A DNA stretch of 64,000 nt from NCBI RefSeq assembly GCF_036173125.1, contig NZ_CP108054.1, forward strand, positions 9,369,501 through 9,433,500. Reading direction: 5' to 3'. The stretch comes from Streptomyces sp. NBC_00286 (GTDB lineage: Bacteria > Actinomycetota > Actinomycetes > Streptomycetales > Streptomycetaceae). This document shows positions 24,338-32,559 of this stretch, one piece after another (positions within the stretch are counted from its first letter, which is position 1; each line of letters starts with the position of its first letter). A program made the position numbers and the translations under genes. A model generated the notes under the pieces. It was not told the origin of the DNA, searched no databases, and saw nothing but the letters and a program-made list of their open reading frames with translations.

Positions 24338-24832
24338 ATGAGCAACAACGTGTACTTCGACATCACCATCAACGACCAGCCCGCCGGGCGGATCGTCTTC
24401 AAGCTGTACGACGACGTGGTCCCCAAGACCGCGCGCAACTTCCGTGAGCTGGCCACAGGCGAGCACGGCTTCGGCTACGAGGGCTCCGTCTTCCACCGGG
24501 TCATCCCCGACTTCATGCTCCAGGGCGGTGACTTCACCCGCGGCGACGGCACCGGCGGCAAGAGCATCTACGGCGAGAAGTTCGCCGACGAGAACTTCCA
24601 GCTGAAGCACACCAAGCCGGGACTGCTGTCCATGGCCAACGCCGGGCCGAACTCCAACGGCTCGCAGTTCTTCATCACGACGATCATCACGGACTGGCTG
24701 GACGGCAAGCATGTCGTCTTCGGCGAGGTCGTCGAGGGCATGGACGTCGTCAAGGCCGTCGAGGCCCAGGGCTCCCGCTCCGGCGCGACCAGGGTGCCGA
24801 TCAAGATCGCGAAGTCCGGCATCGTCGCGTAA
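24338..24832 (+). CDS. Peptidyl-prolyl cis-trans isomerase, cyclophilin type
   Basis: 164 residues. Sequence is that of a standard single-domain cytosolic cyclophilin: [80 protein letters not shown] and [12 protein letters not shown]. The active-site residues (R and F of [15 protein letters not shown] of NSNGSQFF, W and H of WLDGKHVVF) are all present. There is no signal peptide. It accelerates proline isomerisation during protein folding and is monocistronic between two hairpins. Confidence 0.97.
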   Translation: MSNNVYFDITINDQPAGRIVFKLYDDVVPKTARNFRELATGEHGFGYEGSVFHRVIPDFMLQGGDFTRGDGTGGKSIYGEKFADENFQLKHTKPGLLSMANAGPNSNGSQFFITTIITDWLDGKHVVFGEVVEGMDVVKAVEAQGSRSGATRVPIKIAKSGIVA

Positions 24833-24852
24833 CTGCTAAAGCGCCGCGGTGA

Positions 24853-24886
24853 CCTCCGCCGACTCGACTTCGAGGGTCGGCGGGGG
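24853..24886 (+). terminator. Hairpin after the cyclophilin gene
   Basis: CCTCCGCCGAC (24853-24863) pairs with GTCGGCGGGGG (24876-24886; the outer pairs include G-T), 20 bases after the stop. Confidence 0.55.
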
Positions 24887-24978
24887 CGGGGTGTTGTGCT
24901 CCAACTGCCGGACGGCACAAGGGACTTGACGCCGTAGGCGGGTGCGCGGCAGCGCCTGCCCTCCCGTAGCGTGGCGCC

Positions 24979-25023
24979 GTATCCACGCGCGCTGTATCCA
25001 CGCGCGCTGTATCCACGACTACG
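24979..25023 (+). repeat. Three tandem copies of a 15-bp unit upstream of the 25032 gene
   Basis: GTATCCACGCGCGCT occurs at 24979-24993 and 24994-25008, with a third, partly diverged copy starting at 25009. It lies in the leader directly before the start codon and may be a slipped-strand duplication that changes leader length. Confidence 0.75.
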
Positions 25024-25031
25024 GAGACACG

Positions 25032-25409
25032 ATGGCCCCCTCCCGCCGCTCCCCGCTCATACTCGCCGGTCTCCTCGCCACCGCCGGCGTGACGCATTTC
25101 GTCGCACCGAAGCCGTACGACGCGACCATCCCGCGCATGCTGCCGGGCTCCCCCCGGACGTGGACCTACGCCAGCGGCGCCGCCGAACTCGCTCTGGCGG
25201 CCGGGCTCGCGCATCCCCGCACACGGCAGGCCGCGGCCCGCGCCACGGCGGCGTTCTTCGTCGGGGTGTTCCCGGCCAATGTGCAGATGGCGCTCGACTG
25301 GCGGCACCGCTCCACCGCCGTCAAGACCGCGGCATTCGGCCGCCTGCCCCTCCAGATCCCCCTCGTGCTGTGGGCCCGGGGCGTCGCACGCGCCTCCGGA
25401 AACGGATAA
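25032..25409 (+). CDS. Small integral membrane protein, DoxX-like
   Basis: 125 residues with four hydrophobic segments (SPLILAGLLATAGVTHFVAP, ASGAAELALAAGLAHP, ATAAFFVGVFPANVQMALDW, LPLQIPLVLWARGVARAS). The pattern GLLATAGVTHFVAPKPYDAT with a GAAELALA helix is typical of DoxX/MauE-like four-helix membrane proteins. Function is not established; relatives take part in redox or respiratory accessory roles. The ATG follows a CGGAGAC ribosome site just after a 15-bp triplicated leader. Confidence 0.8.
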   Translation: MAPSRRSPLILAGLLATAGVTHFVAPKPYDATIPRMLPGSPRTWTYASGAAELALAAGLAHPRTRQAAARATAAFFVGVFPANVQMALDWRHRSTAVKTAAFGRLPLQIPLVLWARGVARASGNG

Positions 25410-25492
25410 CCCGGCCGCCGTTGCGCGGCGCGAGGACTCGCCCACCGCTGCCGCTACCGCTGTGGGCAGTCGTTCCGCAGGGCGATGGGGGT

Positions 25493-25525
25493 CCCCCCGC
25501 TCGAGCGAAGCCGAGAGTGGGGGAG
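25493..25525. terminator. Bidirectional GC hairpin between convergent genes
   Basis: CCCCCCGCTC (25493-25502) faces GAGAGTGGGGGAGG from 25513. This is a very common Streptomyces intergenic element and lies between the DoxX-like gene and the convergent protease gene. Confidence 0.5.
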
Positions 25526-25580
25526 GGTGGGCACACCCTGCAGCGGAGGGCGCCTCGCGCCGCACGCCCCTGATCAACCG

Positions 25581-26954
25581 TCAGCGGCGCTGCCACAGAG
25601 CCGGAGTGCCCGCGGGCTGCCACGGCGTCTGCGCCTGATGCGCCTGAAGGCACTCGTAGGTGACGCCGCCGTAGGTCACCGTGCTACCGACGCCGTAGAC
25701 CTGGCCCGGGGCCCAGGTGCCGCCGGCCGGCTCCTGAGGGGCGCCGCCCGGAGCGGCCGTACCGCTCGTGCTGGTCGTCAGGACGAGTCCGTACGCCTGG
25801 AGCAGCGGGTTGATCGGCTGGTAGTAGGTCGTTCCTCCGGTCGTGCAGTCTCCGGAGCCGCCGGACAGGACACCTTGCGCCTGGGTGCTCGCGACGACGG
25901 GGCCGCCGGAGTCGCCCGACTCGGCGCATACCGTCGTCTCGGTCACACCGTGGATGGTGCCCTCGTCGTAGCTGACGCTGGTGTCGTGCTGCTCGATCCT
26001 TCCGCAGCGCCAGCCGCTGGTGGAGCCGGACCGGCAGACCGCGGCGCCGACCAGGGCCTGCACGGAGCCGTTGATCTGGAGGTTGTTTCCTCCCGCGGCC
26101 TTGATGTTGGGGGTCGCCGTCCAGTCGTTGTTGACCCGCACCCAGGCCATGTCGCGGCCCGGGAACGTGGAGGCTCTGAAGGTTCCCTGGTCGACCCGGT
26201 TGTAGCCGGCGGTCCTGTTGCCCGGTCTCCCGCAGTGGCCCGCGGTGGCGAAGCCCTGCTCCTGGCCCGAGGTGACGGAGAAGCCGACGGAGCAGCGGGC
26301 CTGCTCGTCGAGGTTGTGGAACGCGTCGCCGCCCCGGATGTCGTACAGGGCATGCGGCCGGTTCGCCGACACCTTGACTCGCACGAGCTTCCGGTCGACT
26401 CCGGAAGCGGCGACCAGCGCGTTCCCGGCGGACCGGCTGGTCGCCTGCACCGTCACCCGGTTCGCCCGGATGTCGACGTACCGGACGGGTGTGCCGAGGC
26501 CGTCGGGACGGGCCGCGGCGTCCAACTTCGCCCTGACGGCCCTGAGTTCGGCCAGTGCGTTCTTGGCGACCGCGGCCTTGGCGCCGCCGGCCTCGATGAC
26601 CGGGACGTCCGCGACGTCGGTGGTGGCGACGGTGAGGTCGGCGGAGGTCGCGCCGTGCAGCCAGGCGCCCGCGAAGCGCTCGCCCAGAGCGTTCTGGAGC
26701 CGGCCTGCGCGCGTGCCGGCCTCCGCCTCGTTCACCAGCCGCGTCCTGGCCTGCGCCTCGGTCAGGCCCAGATCGCGCCGCAGCGCGCGCAGTACGTCGG
26801 CCGACGGCTGGTGCGCGCCCAGCGTCTCGGCGGCGGAGGTCGCGGTCGTCGGTACGGGGGGCTCGGCGGCGACGGCCGCGGGCGGCCCCGCCAGCACGAG
26901 TGCGCCGAGTACGGTCAGGGCCACGCAGCCTGCTCCGGCGGATCGATGGACCAT
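25581..26954 (-). CDS. Streptogrisin-type secreted serine protease (S1) with C-terminal chitin/carbohydrate-binding module
   Basis: 457 residues from ATG 26954 (GAGGAGAG upstream). A signal peptide of ~29 residues ends at AVAAE. The pro-region contains the alpha-lytic-protease-type chaperone segment (ADVLRALRRDLGLTEAQART). The catalytic domain follows: His in FATAGHCGRPGN, Asp in FPGRDMAWVRVN, Ser in CAESGDSGGPVVAS, with paired cysteines. A TS-rich linker leads to a ~45-residue carbohydrate-binding module (APGQVYGVGSTVTYGGVTYE, CLQAHQAQTPWQPAGTPALW), like SGPC. It should be an extracellular, self-processed protease anchored to chitin or cell-wall polymer. Confidence 0.95.
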   Translation of the reverse strand: MVHRSAGAGCVALTVLGALVLAGPPAAVAAEPPVPTTATSAAETLGAHQPSADVLRALRRDLGLTEAQARTRLVNEAEAGTRAGRLQNALGERFAGAWLHGATSADLTVATTDVADVPVIEAGGAKAAVAKNALAELRAVRAKLDAAARPDGLGTPVRYVDIRANRVTVQATSRSAGNALVAASGVDRKLVRVKVSANRPHALYDIRGGDAFHNLDEQARCSVGFSVTSGQEQGFATAGHCGRPGNRTAGYNRVDQGTFRASTFPGRDMAWVRVNNDWTATPNIKAAGGNNLQINGSVQALVGAAVCRSGSTSGWRCGRIEQHDTSVSYDEGTIHGVTETTVCAESGDSGGPVVASTQAQGVLSGGSGDCTTGGTTYYQPINPLLQAYGLVLTTSTSGTAAPGGAPQEPAGGTWAPGQVYGVGSTVTYGGVTYECLQAHQAQTPWQPAGTPALWQRR

Positions 26955-27084
26955 CAGGATCTCTCCTCGGGTTCGACGATGAAAGGGCCTCGAACCCGTA
27001 GGTTTTGCCGCAAGCAGGGCAAATGATGTGCAGGCCTTCGCCTCTTCAGCCGAACAGGGAAGGAGAGTTACGCGACGCAGCCGC

Positions 27085-27240
27085 ACGGTCCTGGAGGCCA
27101 GGTCGTCGAAGGCCTCCTCGATGTCGAAGACCTAGCCCACGTGGGCGTCACCCGCCAGGACCATCAGGTTCTGGACCCCGGGCGACGTCGCCCCGGTCGG
27201 CACCCGCTCGCGCAGCACCGCACCCCTCGTGCCGGCCAGC
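27085..27240 (-). pseudogene. PhoD-like alkaline phosphatase, degraded fragment
   Basis: On the minus strand one frame reads GAVLRERVPTGATSPGVQN, LMVLAGDAHVG, an in-frame TAG, then VFDIEEAFDDLASRTV. This matches the C-terminal metal-binding part of PhoD phosphatases (consensus close to NPVVLTGDVHV.. ..DFDDPASRTV). The stop inside the motif, the missing N-terminal ~300 residues and loss of similarity after SRTV show a dead remnant. It fills most of the 319-bp gap between the protease start and the YciO-like gene. Confidence 0.6.
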
Positions 27241-27273
27241 GCGGAAGCCCCGGCTCGCCCATAGGGCGGCGCG

Positions 27274-27894
27274 TCACTCGAAGCGCGCCGTGTCGCCCGC
27301 TCCCTTGCGTACGATCTCGGCCTCGCCGCCCGAGAAGTCGATGACCGTGGTCGGTTCGGTGCCGCAGTCCCCGGAGTCGACCACCGCGTCCACGACGTGG
27401 TCGAGGCGTTCCTTGATCTCCCAGCCCACGGTCATGGGCTCTTCCTCGTCCGGCAGCAGCAGGGTGCTGGAGAGCAGCGGCTCGCCCAGTTCGGCGAGCA
27501 GGGCCTGGGCGACGGTGTGATCGGGGATACGGACGCCGACCGTCTTCTTCTTCGGGTGCAGCATCCTGCGCGGCACGTCCTTCGTCGCGGGCAGGATGAA
27601 GGTGTAACTGCCGGGCGTGGAGGCCTTGATGGCGCGGAACACGTCCTTGTCGATATGTACGAACTGGCCCAGCTGCGCGAAGTTCTGGCAGACGAGCGTG
27701 AAGTGGTGCCGGTCGTCGAGCTGCCGGATGGACCGGATCCGGTCGATGCCGTCACGGCTGCCGAGCTGGCAGCCCAGCGCGAAACAGGAGTCCGTCGGAT
27801 AGACGACCAGGGCGCCTGAGCGGATGCTCTCGGCCACCTGGCCGATGGTGCGCTGCTGGGGATTGTCGGGGTGCACGTCGAAGTACTTGGCCAT
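27274..27894 (-). CDS. YciO/Sua5/YrdC-family protein (threonylcarbamoyl-AMP synthase-like)
   Basis: 206 residues, single YrdC domain without the Sua5 C-terminal extension. Visible: AESIRSGALVVYPTDSCFAL (nucleotide-binding KR/YPT region), DDRHHFTLVCQNFAQLGQFV, PGSYTFILPATKDVPRRMLH, KTVGVRIPDHTVAQALLAEL and PLLSSTLLLPDEEEP. The sequence is closer to E. coli YciO than to TsaC, so its role in tRNA t6A formation is uncertain; YciO may act in other RNA processes. Monocistronic; a strong hairpin lies just before its start, belonging to the upstream LPMO gene. Confidence 0.88.
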   Translation of the reverse strand: MAKYFDVHPDNPQQRTIGQVAESIRSGALVVYPTDSCFALGCQLGSRDGIDRIRSIRQLDDRHHFTLVCQNFAQLGQFVHIDKDVFRAIKASTPGSYTFILPATKDVPRRMLHPKKKTVGVRIPDHTVAQALLAELGEPLLSSTLLLPDEEEPMTVGWEIKERLDHVVDAVVDSGDCGTEPTTVIDFSGGEAEIVRKGAGDTARFE

Positions 27895-27939
27895 CTGCCG
27901 AGCTTATGCGCTTGTCCGCTGAAGCTCGCGCAGACCGGT

Positions 27940-27979
27940 GTCCCGCCGGACGCGCTGCGTCCGCTACGTCCGGCGGGAC
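27940..27979 (-). terminator. Perfect 12-bp hairpin after the LPMO gene
   Basis: GTCCCGCCGGAC (27940-27951) and GTCCGGCGGGAC (27968-27979) are exact inverted complements with a 16-base loop. It lies 17 bases beyond the LPMO stop in the direction of its transcription. Confidence 0.7.
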
Positions 27980-27996
27980 GGCGGGACGGGGATGTG

Positions 27997-28674
27997 TCAG
28001 CGGAAGTTCACGTCACTGCACAGGAAGTACGTCTGGTCCATGTGCGAGGCCTGCCAGATCGTGTAGACGACATGGCGGCCGGTGAGACCCGAGGTGCTCA
28101 CGTCGATCGAGTAGTTCTGGCTCGGGGCGTACCTGCCGGTCCGGGCGACCAGTTGGAGGTCGCCCCAGGTCAGGGGCTGGGTGGTGGGGTCGAAGCCCTG
28201 GCGGGTGACGTAGACCAGGAAGTAGTCCGCGCCATGGCTGGCCTGGTCGTACAGCTTGACGGTGAAGTCGCTGCCGATGTCCGTGGTCTTCCAGGCGCCC
28301 ACGGTGTCCAGGGAGTTGTAGCGGCCGCCCTCGGTCCGGCCGCCGCTGCACAGCTGACCGTCGGGGACGTGCGCCTGGAAGTCGCCGGCGGAGCCGTTGC
28401 GGTACAGGCCGTTCCAGTTCCACATGGCGTTCGGATCGTCCTGCCAGGCCTGCCAGCACATCGGGTCTTCCTGCGCCATGTCCGGGTTCTGGAAGTCGTC
28501 GCCCCAGCGGTCCCAGCAGCCGTAGTTACGGGACGCCGGGTCGATGACGGAACCGTGGGCCACGGCGGTGCCGCTCCAGGGGATCAGGCAGAGCAGGGCC
28601 GCGGTGACCATGCTCAGGACGAGAGTTGCCCGAGGTCGGACCGATAACTTGGTGCGATCATGACAATCGGACAC
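27997..28674 (-). CDS. Secreted lytic polysaccharide monooxygenase, AA10 family
   Basis: 225 residues from a GTG at 28674 preceded by AAGGAG. The signal peptide (VLSMVTAALLCLIPWSGTAV) is cut before His in AHGSVIDPASRNYGCW, giving the N-terminal histidine of the copper histidine brace; the second brace histidine is in DQASHGADYFLVYVT. Other family marks are NPDMAQEDPMCWQAW and TWGDLQLVARTGRY. There is no extra binding module. It oxidatively cleaves crystalline cellulose or chitin. The promoter carries a near-perfect CebR box (28720-28733), which points to cellulose/cello-oligosaccharide control. Confidence 0.95.
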   Translation of the reverse strand: MSDCHDRTKLSVRPRATLVLSMVTAALLCLIPWSGTAVAHGSVIDPASRNYGCWDRWGDDFQNPDMAQEDPMCWQAWQDDPNAMWNWNGLYRNGSAGDFQAHVPDGQLCSGGRTEGGRYNSLDTVGAWKTTDIGSDFTVKLYDQASHGADYFLVYVTRQGFDPTTQPLTWGDLQLVARTGRYAPSQNYSIDVSTSGLTGRHVVYTIWQASHMDQTYFLCSDVNFR

Positions 28675-28719
28675 GGGTCTCCTTCTTTCCGATTCTTTCC
28701 GAGATGGTGAATTCCGGTA

Positions 28720-28733
28720 TGGGAGCGCTCCCG
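28720..28733. promoter_or_regulatory. CebR-like operator upstream of the LPMO gene
   Basis: TGGGAGCGCTCCCG matches the known 14-bp CebR box TGGGAGCGCTCCCA at 13 of 14 positions. It lies 46 bp upstream of the LPMO start codon, a normal place for a repressor site. CebR represses cellulose-utilisation genes and is released by cello-oligosaccharides. Confidence 0.75.
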
Positions 28734-28843
28734 CATCCTCCAGATTCTTCCTCGGGCCACAGGGCCGCAACGCACGATCGCGCCACTTCCAGGCCCACTT
28801 CCACGTCCTGGATGGCGCGTTCGATGCGTTCGACGTACGACGG

Positions 28844-29731
28844 TCAGTCCTTCCGCGTCGCTCCGGCGAGTTCGCCGCGCAGCCGTACCGTCTCGGCGGG
28901 ATCCCAGCCCTCGCGTGGCACGGAGGAGAGCAGGAGCCGGGTGTACGGGTCCGCCGGAGCGTCCAGGACGCGGGCCGTCGGGCCGGTCTCGACCGTGCGG
29001 CCGCGGCGCATCACCAGCGTGTCGTCGGTGATGTGCCGTACGACGGCCAGGTCGTGGCTGACGAAGACCAGGGCCACCCCGGTCTCCCGGCGGATATCGG
29101 CGAGAAGCTGGAGGATCTGCGCCTGGATCGACACGTCCAGCGCCGCCACCGCCTCGTCCAGAACCAGCACCTGAGGATCCACGGCCAGCGCACGGGCGAT
29201 GGCCAGCCGCTGACGCTGCCCGCCCGACAGCCCGCATGGCCGGGCATCGGCCTCGCGCTTGCCCAGGCCCACCTGATCGAGCAGTTCGCCGACCCGCGTC
29301 ACGGCGGCCTCACCCTCGTACCGGCCGTGCAGCCGCAAGGCGCCGTGCAGGCACTGACGCGCTGTCAGGCGGGGGTCCAGGGAGACATACGGATCCTGGA
29401 AGACGATCTGGATCTCGCGGGCACGGCGCAGACGTGCCGTTCTGCCCCCGCCCGGCCGCCTCCGCCCGGGCCCGGGCAGCTTTCCGCCGCGTTCCCGGGG
29501 TGTCCGCTCCCGCCCGTTCACGGCGATCGTTCCCGCGTCCGGCCGTACGAGGCCCACCAGCATCCGGGCCACCGTGGTCTTTCCGGAGCCGGACTCGCCG
29601 ACGACGCCCAGCGAGCAGCCGGCCGCCACGGAGAACGAGACGTCGTCCACGGCCGCCGTACGGCCGCCGCCCGGGAGCGGATAGCTCTTGCACAGGCCCC
29701 GTACGACGAGTGCGGGTTCGGCCTTGGTCAT
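28844..29731 (-). CDS. Dipeptide/oligopeptide ABC transporter ATPase, DppF type
   Basis: 295 residues. Walker A VVGESGSGKTTVARM, Q-loop QIVFQDPYVSLDPRL, signature CGLSGGQRQRLAIARAL, Walker B VLVLDEAVAALDVS and FVSHDLAVVRHI are present. Walker B has DEA where DEP is usual, which is tolerated in this subfamily. Between Walker A and the Q-loop is a Gly/Arg/Pro-rich insert (GGKLPGPGRRRPGGGRTARL) not usual in DppF. It is the last gene of a five-gene importer unit plus peptidase-like gene and overlaps its DppD-type partner by four bases. Confidence 0.93.
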   Translation of the reverse strand: MTKAEPALVVRGLCKSYPLPGGGRTAAVDDVSFSVAAGCSLGVVGESGSGKTTVARMLVGLVRPDAGTIAVNGRERTPRERGGKLPGPGRRRPGGGRTARLRRAREIQIVFQDPYVSLDPRLTARQCLHGALRLHGRYEGEAAVTRVGELLDQVGLGKREADARPCGLSGGQRQRLAIARALAVDPQVLVLDEAVAALDVSIQAQILQLLADIRRETGVALVFVSHDLAVVRHITDDTLVMRRGRTVETGPTARVLDAPADPYTRLLLSSVPREGWDPAETVRLRGELAGATRKD

Positions 29732-30747
29732 GCGCTGCTCCTCGCTGCGAGTTCCAGACGGCGGCAGGCGGCCGACCCGCCGTCCACGGATTCACTGTCC
29801 GCCGGTCCGCCGTCGCCGCCGAACGGCACCGTCACCGGCGTCCAGCTCTCGCACTCCTCCTCGGCGCGCGGGCAGCGCGGGGCGAACGGGCAGCCGGTGA
29901 AGGTGTCGGACAGGGACGGCGGGCGGCCGGGGATGGGGCGCAGTTCGCGCTTGTCGCCCAGCGAGGGCGAGCAGTCCAGCAGACCGCGGGTGTAGGGATG
30001 CCGGGGGTCGGCGAACAGTCCGCGGGCGGGCTGGTGTTCCACCACGCGGCCCGCGTACATCACGTACACGCGGTCGCAGTAGGCGGCGGCGAGCGGCAGA
30101 TCGTGCGTGATGAACAGGGTGCCGAGGCCGCTGCCGGCCTGCCGCCGCTCCTCCTGGATGCCGCGCAGCAGGGCCAGCACCTCCGCCTGGGTGGTCGCGT
30201 CCAGCGCGCTCGTCGCCTCGTCGGCGAGCAGGAGGCCGGGGTCCGTGGCGAGCGCGGCGGCGATCACGACCCGTTGCAGCATGCCGCCGGACAGCTCGTG
30301 CGGGCGCTGCCGCATCCGGCGCTCCGGATCGGGCAGCCCCACGGCGGCCAGCAGCTCCACGGCCTTCGCCGCCGCCTTGCGCTTCGGCAGCCCCAGGACG
30401 CGTACGAGCGGCTCGGTGAGGAAGTCGCCGATCCTGCGGACCGGGTTCATCGCCGAGCGGGGGTCCTGGAAGACCATGGAGACGGTACGGGACCGGTGGG
30501 CGCGCAGGCGGCCGGGTTCCATGGCGAGTACGTCCTCGCCGTCCACCCGCACGGCGCCGGAGACCGACGCTCCCGCGGGCAGCATTCCCAGCACCGCCCG
30601 CGCCGTGGTCGACTTCCCGGAGCCCGACTCGCCGACCAGGCCGACCACTTCGCTCCGGCCGACGGTCAGCGACACCTCGGCGAGCAGGGGCCGGGCGGCG
30701 GCCCCGGAGGGCAGCCGGAGGGTGAGATTCTCGATGTCCAGCAGCAT
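29728..30747 (-). CDS. Dipeptide/oligopeptide ABC transporter ATPase, DppD type
   Basis: 339 residues. Walker A LVGESGSGKSTTARAVLG, Q-loop MVFQDPRSAMNPVRRIGD, signature HELSGGMLQRVVIAAAL, Walker B LLLADEATSALDATTQ and LFITHDLPLAAAYCDRVYVM. The C-terminal oligopeptide extension with HPYTRGLLDCSPSLGDKREL and the cysteine-containing FTGCPFAPRCPRAEEEC motif (iron-sulfur-like cysteines typical of Dpp/Opp ATPases) is present. Coupled to the DppF-type gene and six bases downstream of the permease gene. Confidence 0.94.
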   Translation of the reverse strand: MLLDIENLTLRLPSGAAARPLLAEVSLTVGRSEVVGLVGESGSGKSTTARAVLGMLPAGASVSGAVRVDGEDVLAMEPGRLRAHRSRTVSMVFQDPRSAMNPVRRIGDFLTEPLVRVLGLPKRKAAAKAVELLAAVGLPDPERRMRQRPHELSGGMLQRVVIAAALATDPGLLLADEATSALDATTQAEVLALLRGIQEERRQAGSGLGTLFITHDLPLAAAYCDRVYVMYAGRVVEHQPARGLFADPRHPYTRGLLDCSPSLGDKRELRPIPGRPPSLSDTFTGCPFAPRCPRAEEECESWTPVTVPFGGDGGPADSESVDGGSAACRRLELAARSSA

Positions 30748-30753
30748 GGACGG

Positions 30754-31608
30754 TTACCTTCCTTGGCCCAGCCGGTCCGAGACCCAGACCCCGACGATGT
30801 TGAAGGCCACCACCACGGCGGCGATGGCCGTGCCCGGTACGAGGGCCGGCAGCAGCGCTCCCTGCACCACGGCGTCCTGGCCCTCCTGCACCATCAATCC
30901 CCAGTCGATACTGGGCGATCCGGCGCCGAAGCCCAGATAGCTGAGCGTGGCCAGGCTCATCAGTCCCTCGCCGAACAGCACCACGAGGTAGCCGACGAGC
31001 GCACCGGACAGATTGGGCACGAGATGACGTACGCAGATCCGCGCCCCGCCCATGCCCTGGACCCGATAGGCGTCGATGTAGGGCTTGGACCGCTCGGACA
31101 GGGCGAGACTGCGGGTGTACCGGGCGATGGTGGGCGCGTACGCGAGCCCCATGGCGACGACGGAGGTGGTGAGGCCGTCGCCGAACACCGCGATCACCAG
31201 GACGACGAACAGCAGGCCCGGGAAGGCGTACATCACATCCGTCACCCGTGACAACAGGGTGTCCACCCAGCCGCCGTACCAGGCGGCGACCGTGCCCATG
31301 GTGATGCCGAGCAGGGCGGCCAGCGCGAGCAGGGCCAGGGGAGCGAGCAGGCTCGAGCGGGCTCCGTACAGCACCCGGGAGAGCAGGTCCTGTCCCGAGG
31401 TGTCGGTGCCCAGCAGGTGGTCGGGGCTCGTCCCGGCGAGTGAGGCGGACAGGTCGACGGCGTCGGGTGCGTACGGCGCGAGCAGGGGTGCGAACAAGGC
31501 CGCCACCACGACCAGGGCGAGGAAGCCGCCCGCCAGCATCACCGGTACCGGCCGCCGGGCCCGCACTTTGACCGGGAGCAGTGCCCCGGCTGCTGTCAGA
31601 GTCGTCAT
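30754..31608 (-). CDS. Dipeptide/oligopeptide ABC transporter permease, DppC type
   Basis: 284 residues starting at ATG 31608, overlapping the DppB-type stop (ATGA). Six helices are visible, starting VPVMLAGGFLALVVVAALFA and including TDTSGQDLLSRVLYGARSSL, the typical DppC periplasmic entry. The EAA loop reads DAYRVQGMGGARICVRHLVP. It forms the channel with the DppB-type permease. Confidence 0.94.
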   Translation of the reverse strand: MTTLTAAGALLPVKVRARRPVPVMLAGGFLALVVVAALFAPLLAPYAPDAVDLSASLAGTSPDHLLGTDTSGQDLLSRVLYGARSSLLAPLALLALAALLGITMGTVAAWYGGWVDTLLSRVTDVMYAFPGLLFVVLVIAVFGDGLTTSVVAMGLAYAPTIARYTRSLALSERSKPYIDAYRVQGMGGARICVRHLVPNLSGALVGYLVVLFGEGLMSLATLSYLGFGAGSPSIDWGLMVQEGQDAVVQGALLPALVPGTAIAAVVVAFNIVGVWVSDRLGQGR

Positions 31609-32555
31609 GCGGCCTTCCCTCCGAGCGAGACCCGGGGGTCGATCAGCGGATGGACGAGGTCGACCAGCGTCGTGACGACGACATAGCCGATGACCATCAG
31701 CAGCAGCACCGCCTGCGTGACGGGGAAGTCGTGCGTGGTGATCGCGCTCACCAGCAGCGAGCCGACGCCGCTGAGGCCGAAGGCGGTCTCGACGACCACC
31801 GTTCCGGCGAGCATGCCCGCCATGACGAGGCCGCACATGGTGACGATCGGGCCGAGCGCGTTGCGCAGCACATGCCGCAGGACGATCTCACGCTCCGTCA
31901 GACCGGCGGCGCGGGCGGCCTCCACATGATCGGAGGCGTACGCCTCGGCCATCGCCTGCCGGGTCACCCGGCTGATCACCGCGAGCGCCCCCAGTGCCAG
32001 CGCGAAGGCCGGGAGTGTCAGATGGTGCAGTCGGCCGGCGAATCCCTCGCCCTGGCCGGTCACCGGGAACCAGCCGAGCTGCACACCGAACAGCGAGACC
32101 AGCGCGATCGCGGCGACGAACGAGGGGATGGACGCGGCGAGGGTGGTGCCCCCGACGACCGCCGAGTCCACCCAGCCGCGGCGCAGCGCCGCAAGGACCC
32201 CGGAGCCGACGCCCAGGACCACGAAGAACACCGTGGCGTAGGCGACGAGTTCGAGGGTGGTCGGCAGTCGGGCCCCGATCAGGTCCGCCACCTGGTCGCG
32301 GTACTGGAACGACCGGCCCAGGTCGCCCTGCGCGCTCTCCCACAGCCATCGCCCGTACTGGACGACGAGCGGCTCGTCGAGGTGGTACTCGGCGCGGACC
32401 GCCGCGAGCTTCTCGGGAGTGAGTTCCTGCCTGCTGCCGGCGAGCAGGACGGCGGGGTCGCCCGGAGCCGCGTAGACGGCGGAGAAGATGACGAACGAGG
32501 CGGCGAGCAGCGTCGCGAGCAGGCCGGCGATCCGGCGCGGCAGTCCGCGCAGCAT
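31605..32555 (-). CDS. Dipeptide/oligopeptide ABC transporter permease, DppB type
   Basis: 316 residues. N-terminus LRGLPRRIAGLLATLLAASF and the segment GDPAVLLAGSRQELTPEKLA, followed by YHLDEPLVVQYGRWLWESAQ and GDLGRSF, are diagnostic of DppB/OppB. The EAA loop is EAARAAGLTEREIVLRHVLR. It starts four bases after the binding-protein stop and overlaps the DppC-type gene. Confidence 0.95.
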   Translation of the reverse strand: MLRGLPRRIAGLLATLLAASFVIFSAVYAAPGDPAVLLAGSRQELTPEKLAAVRAEYHLDEPLVVQYGRWLWESAQGDLGRSFQYRDQVADLIGARLPTTLELVAYATVFFVVLGVGSGVLAALRRGWVDSAVVGGTTLAASIPSFVAAIALVSLFGVQLGWFPVTGQGEGFAGRLHHLTLPAFALALGALAVISRVTRQAMAEAYASDHVEAARAAGLTEREIVLRHVLRNALGPIVTMCGLVMAGMLAGTVVVETAFGLSGVGSLLVSAITTHDFPVTQAVLLLMVIGYVVVTTLVDLVHPLIDPRVSLGGKAA

Positions 32556-32559
32556 GGCG

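Noticed and set aside
29236..31251. A 671-codon plus-strand frame opposite the Dpp ATPase and permease genes
   Set aside because: Arg/His/Gly-rich antisense frame; the opposite strand carries complete ABC motifs.
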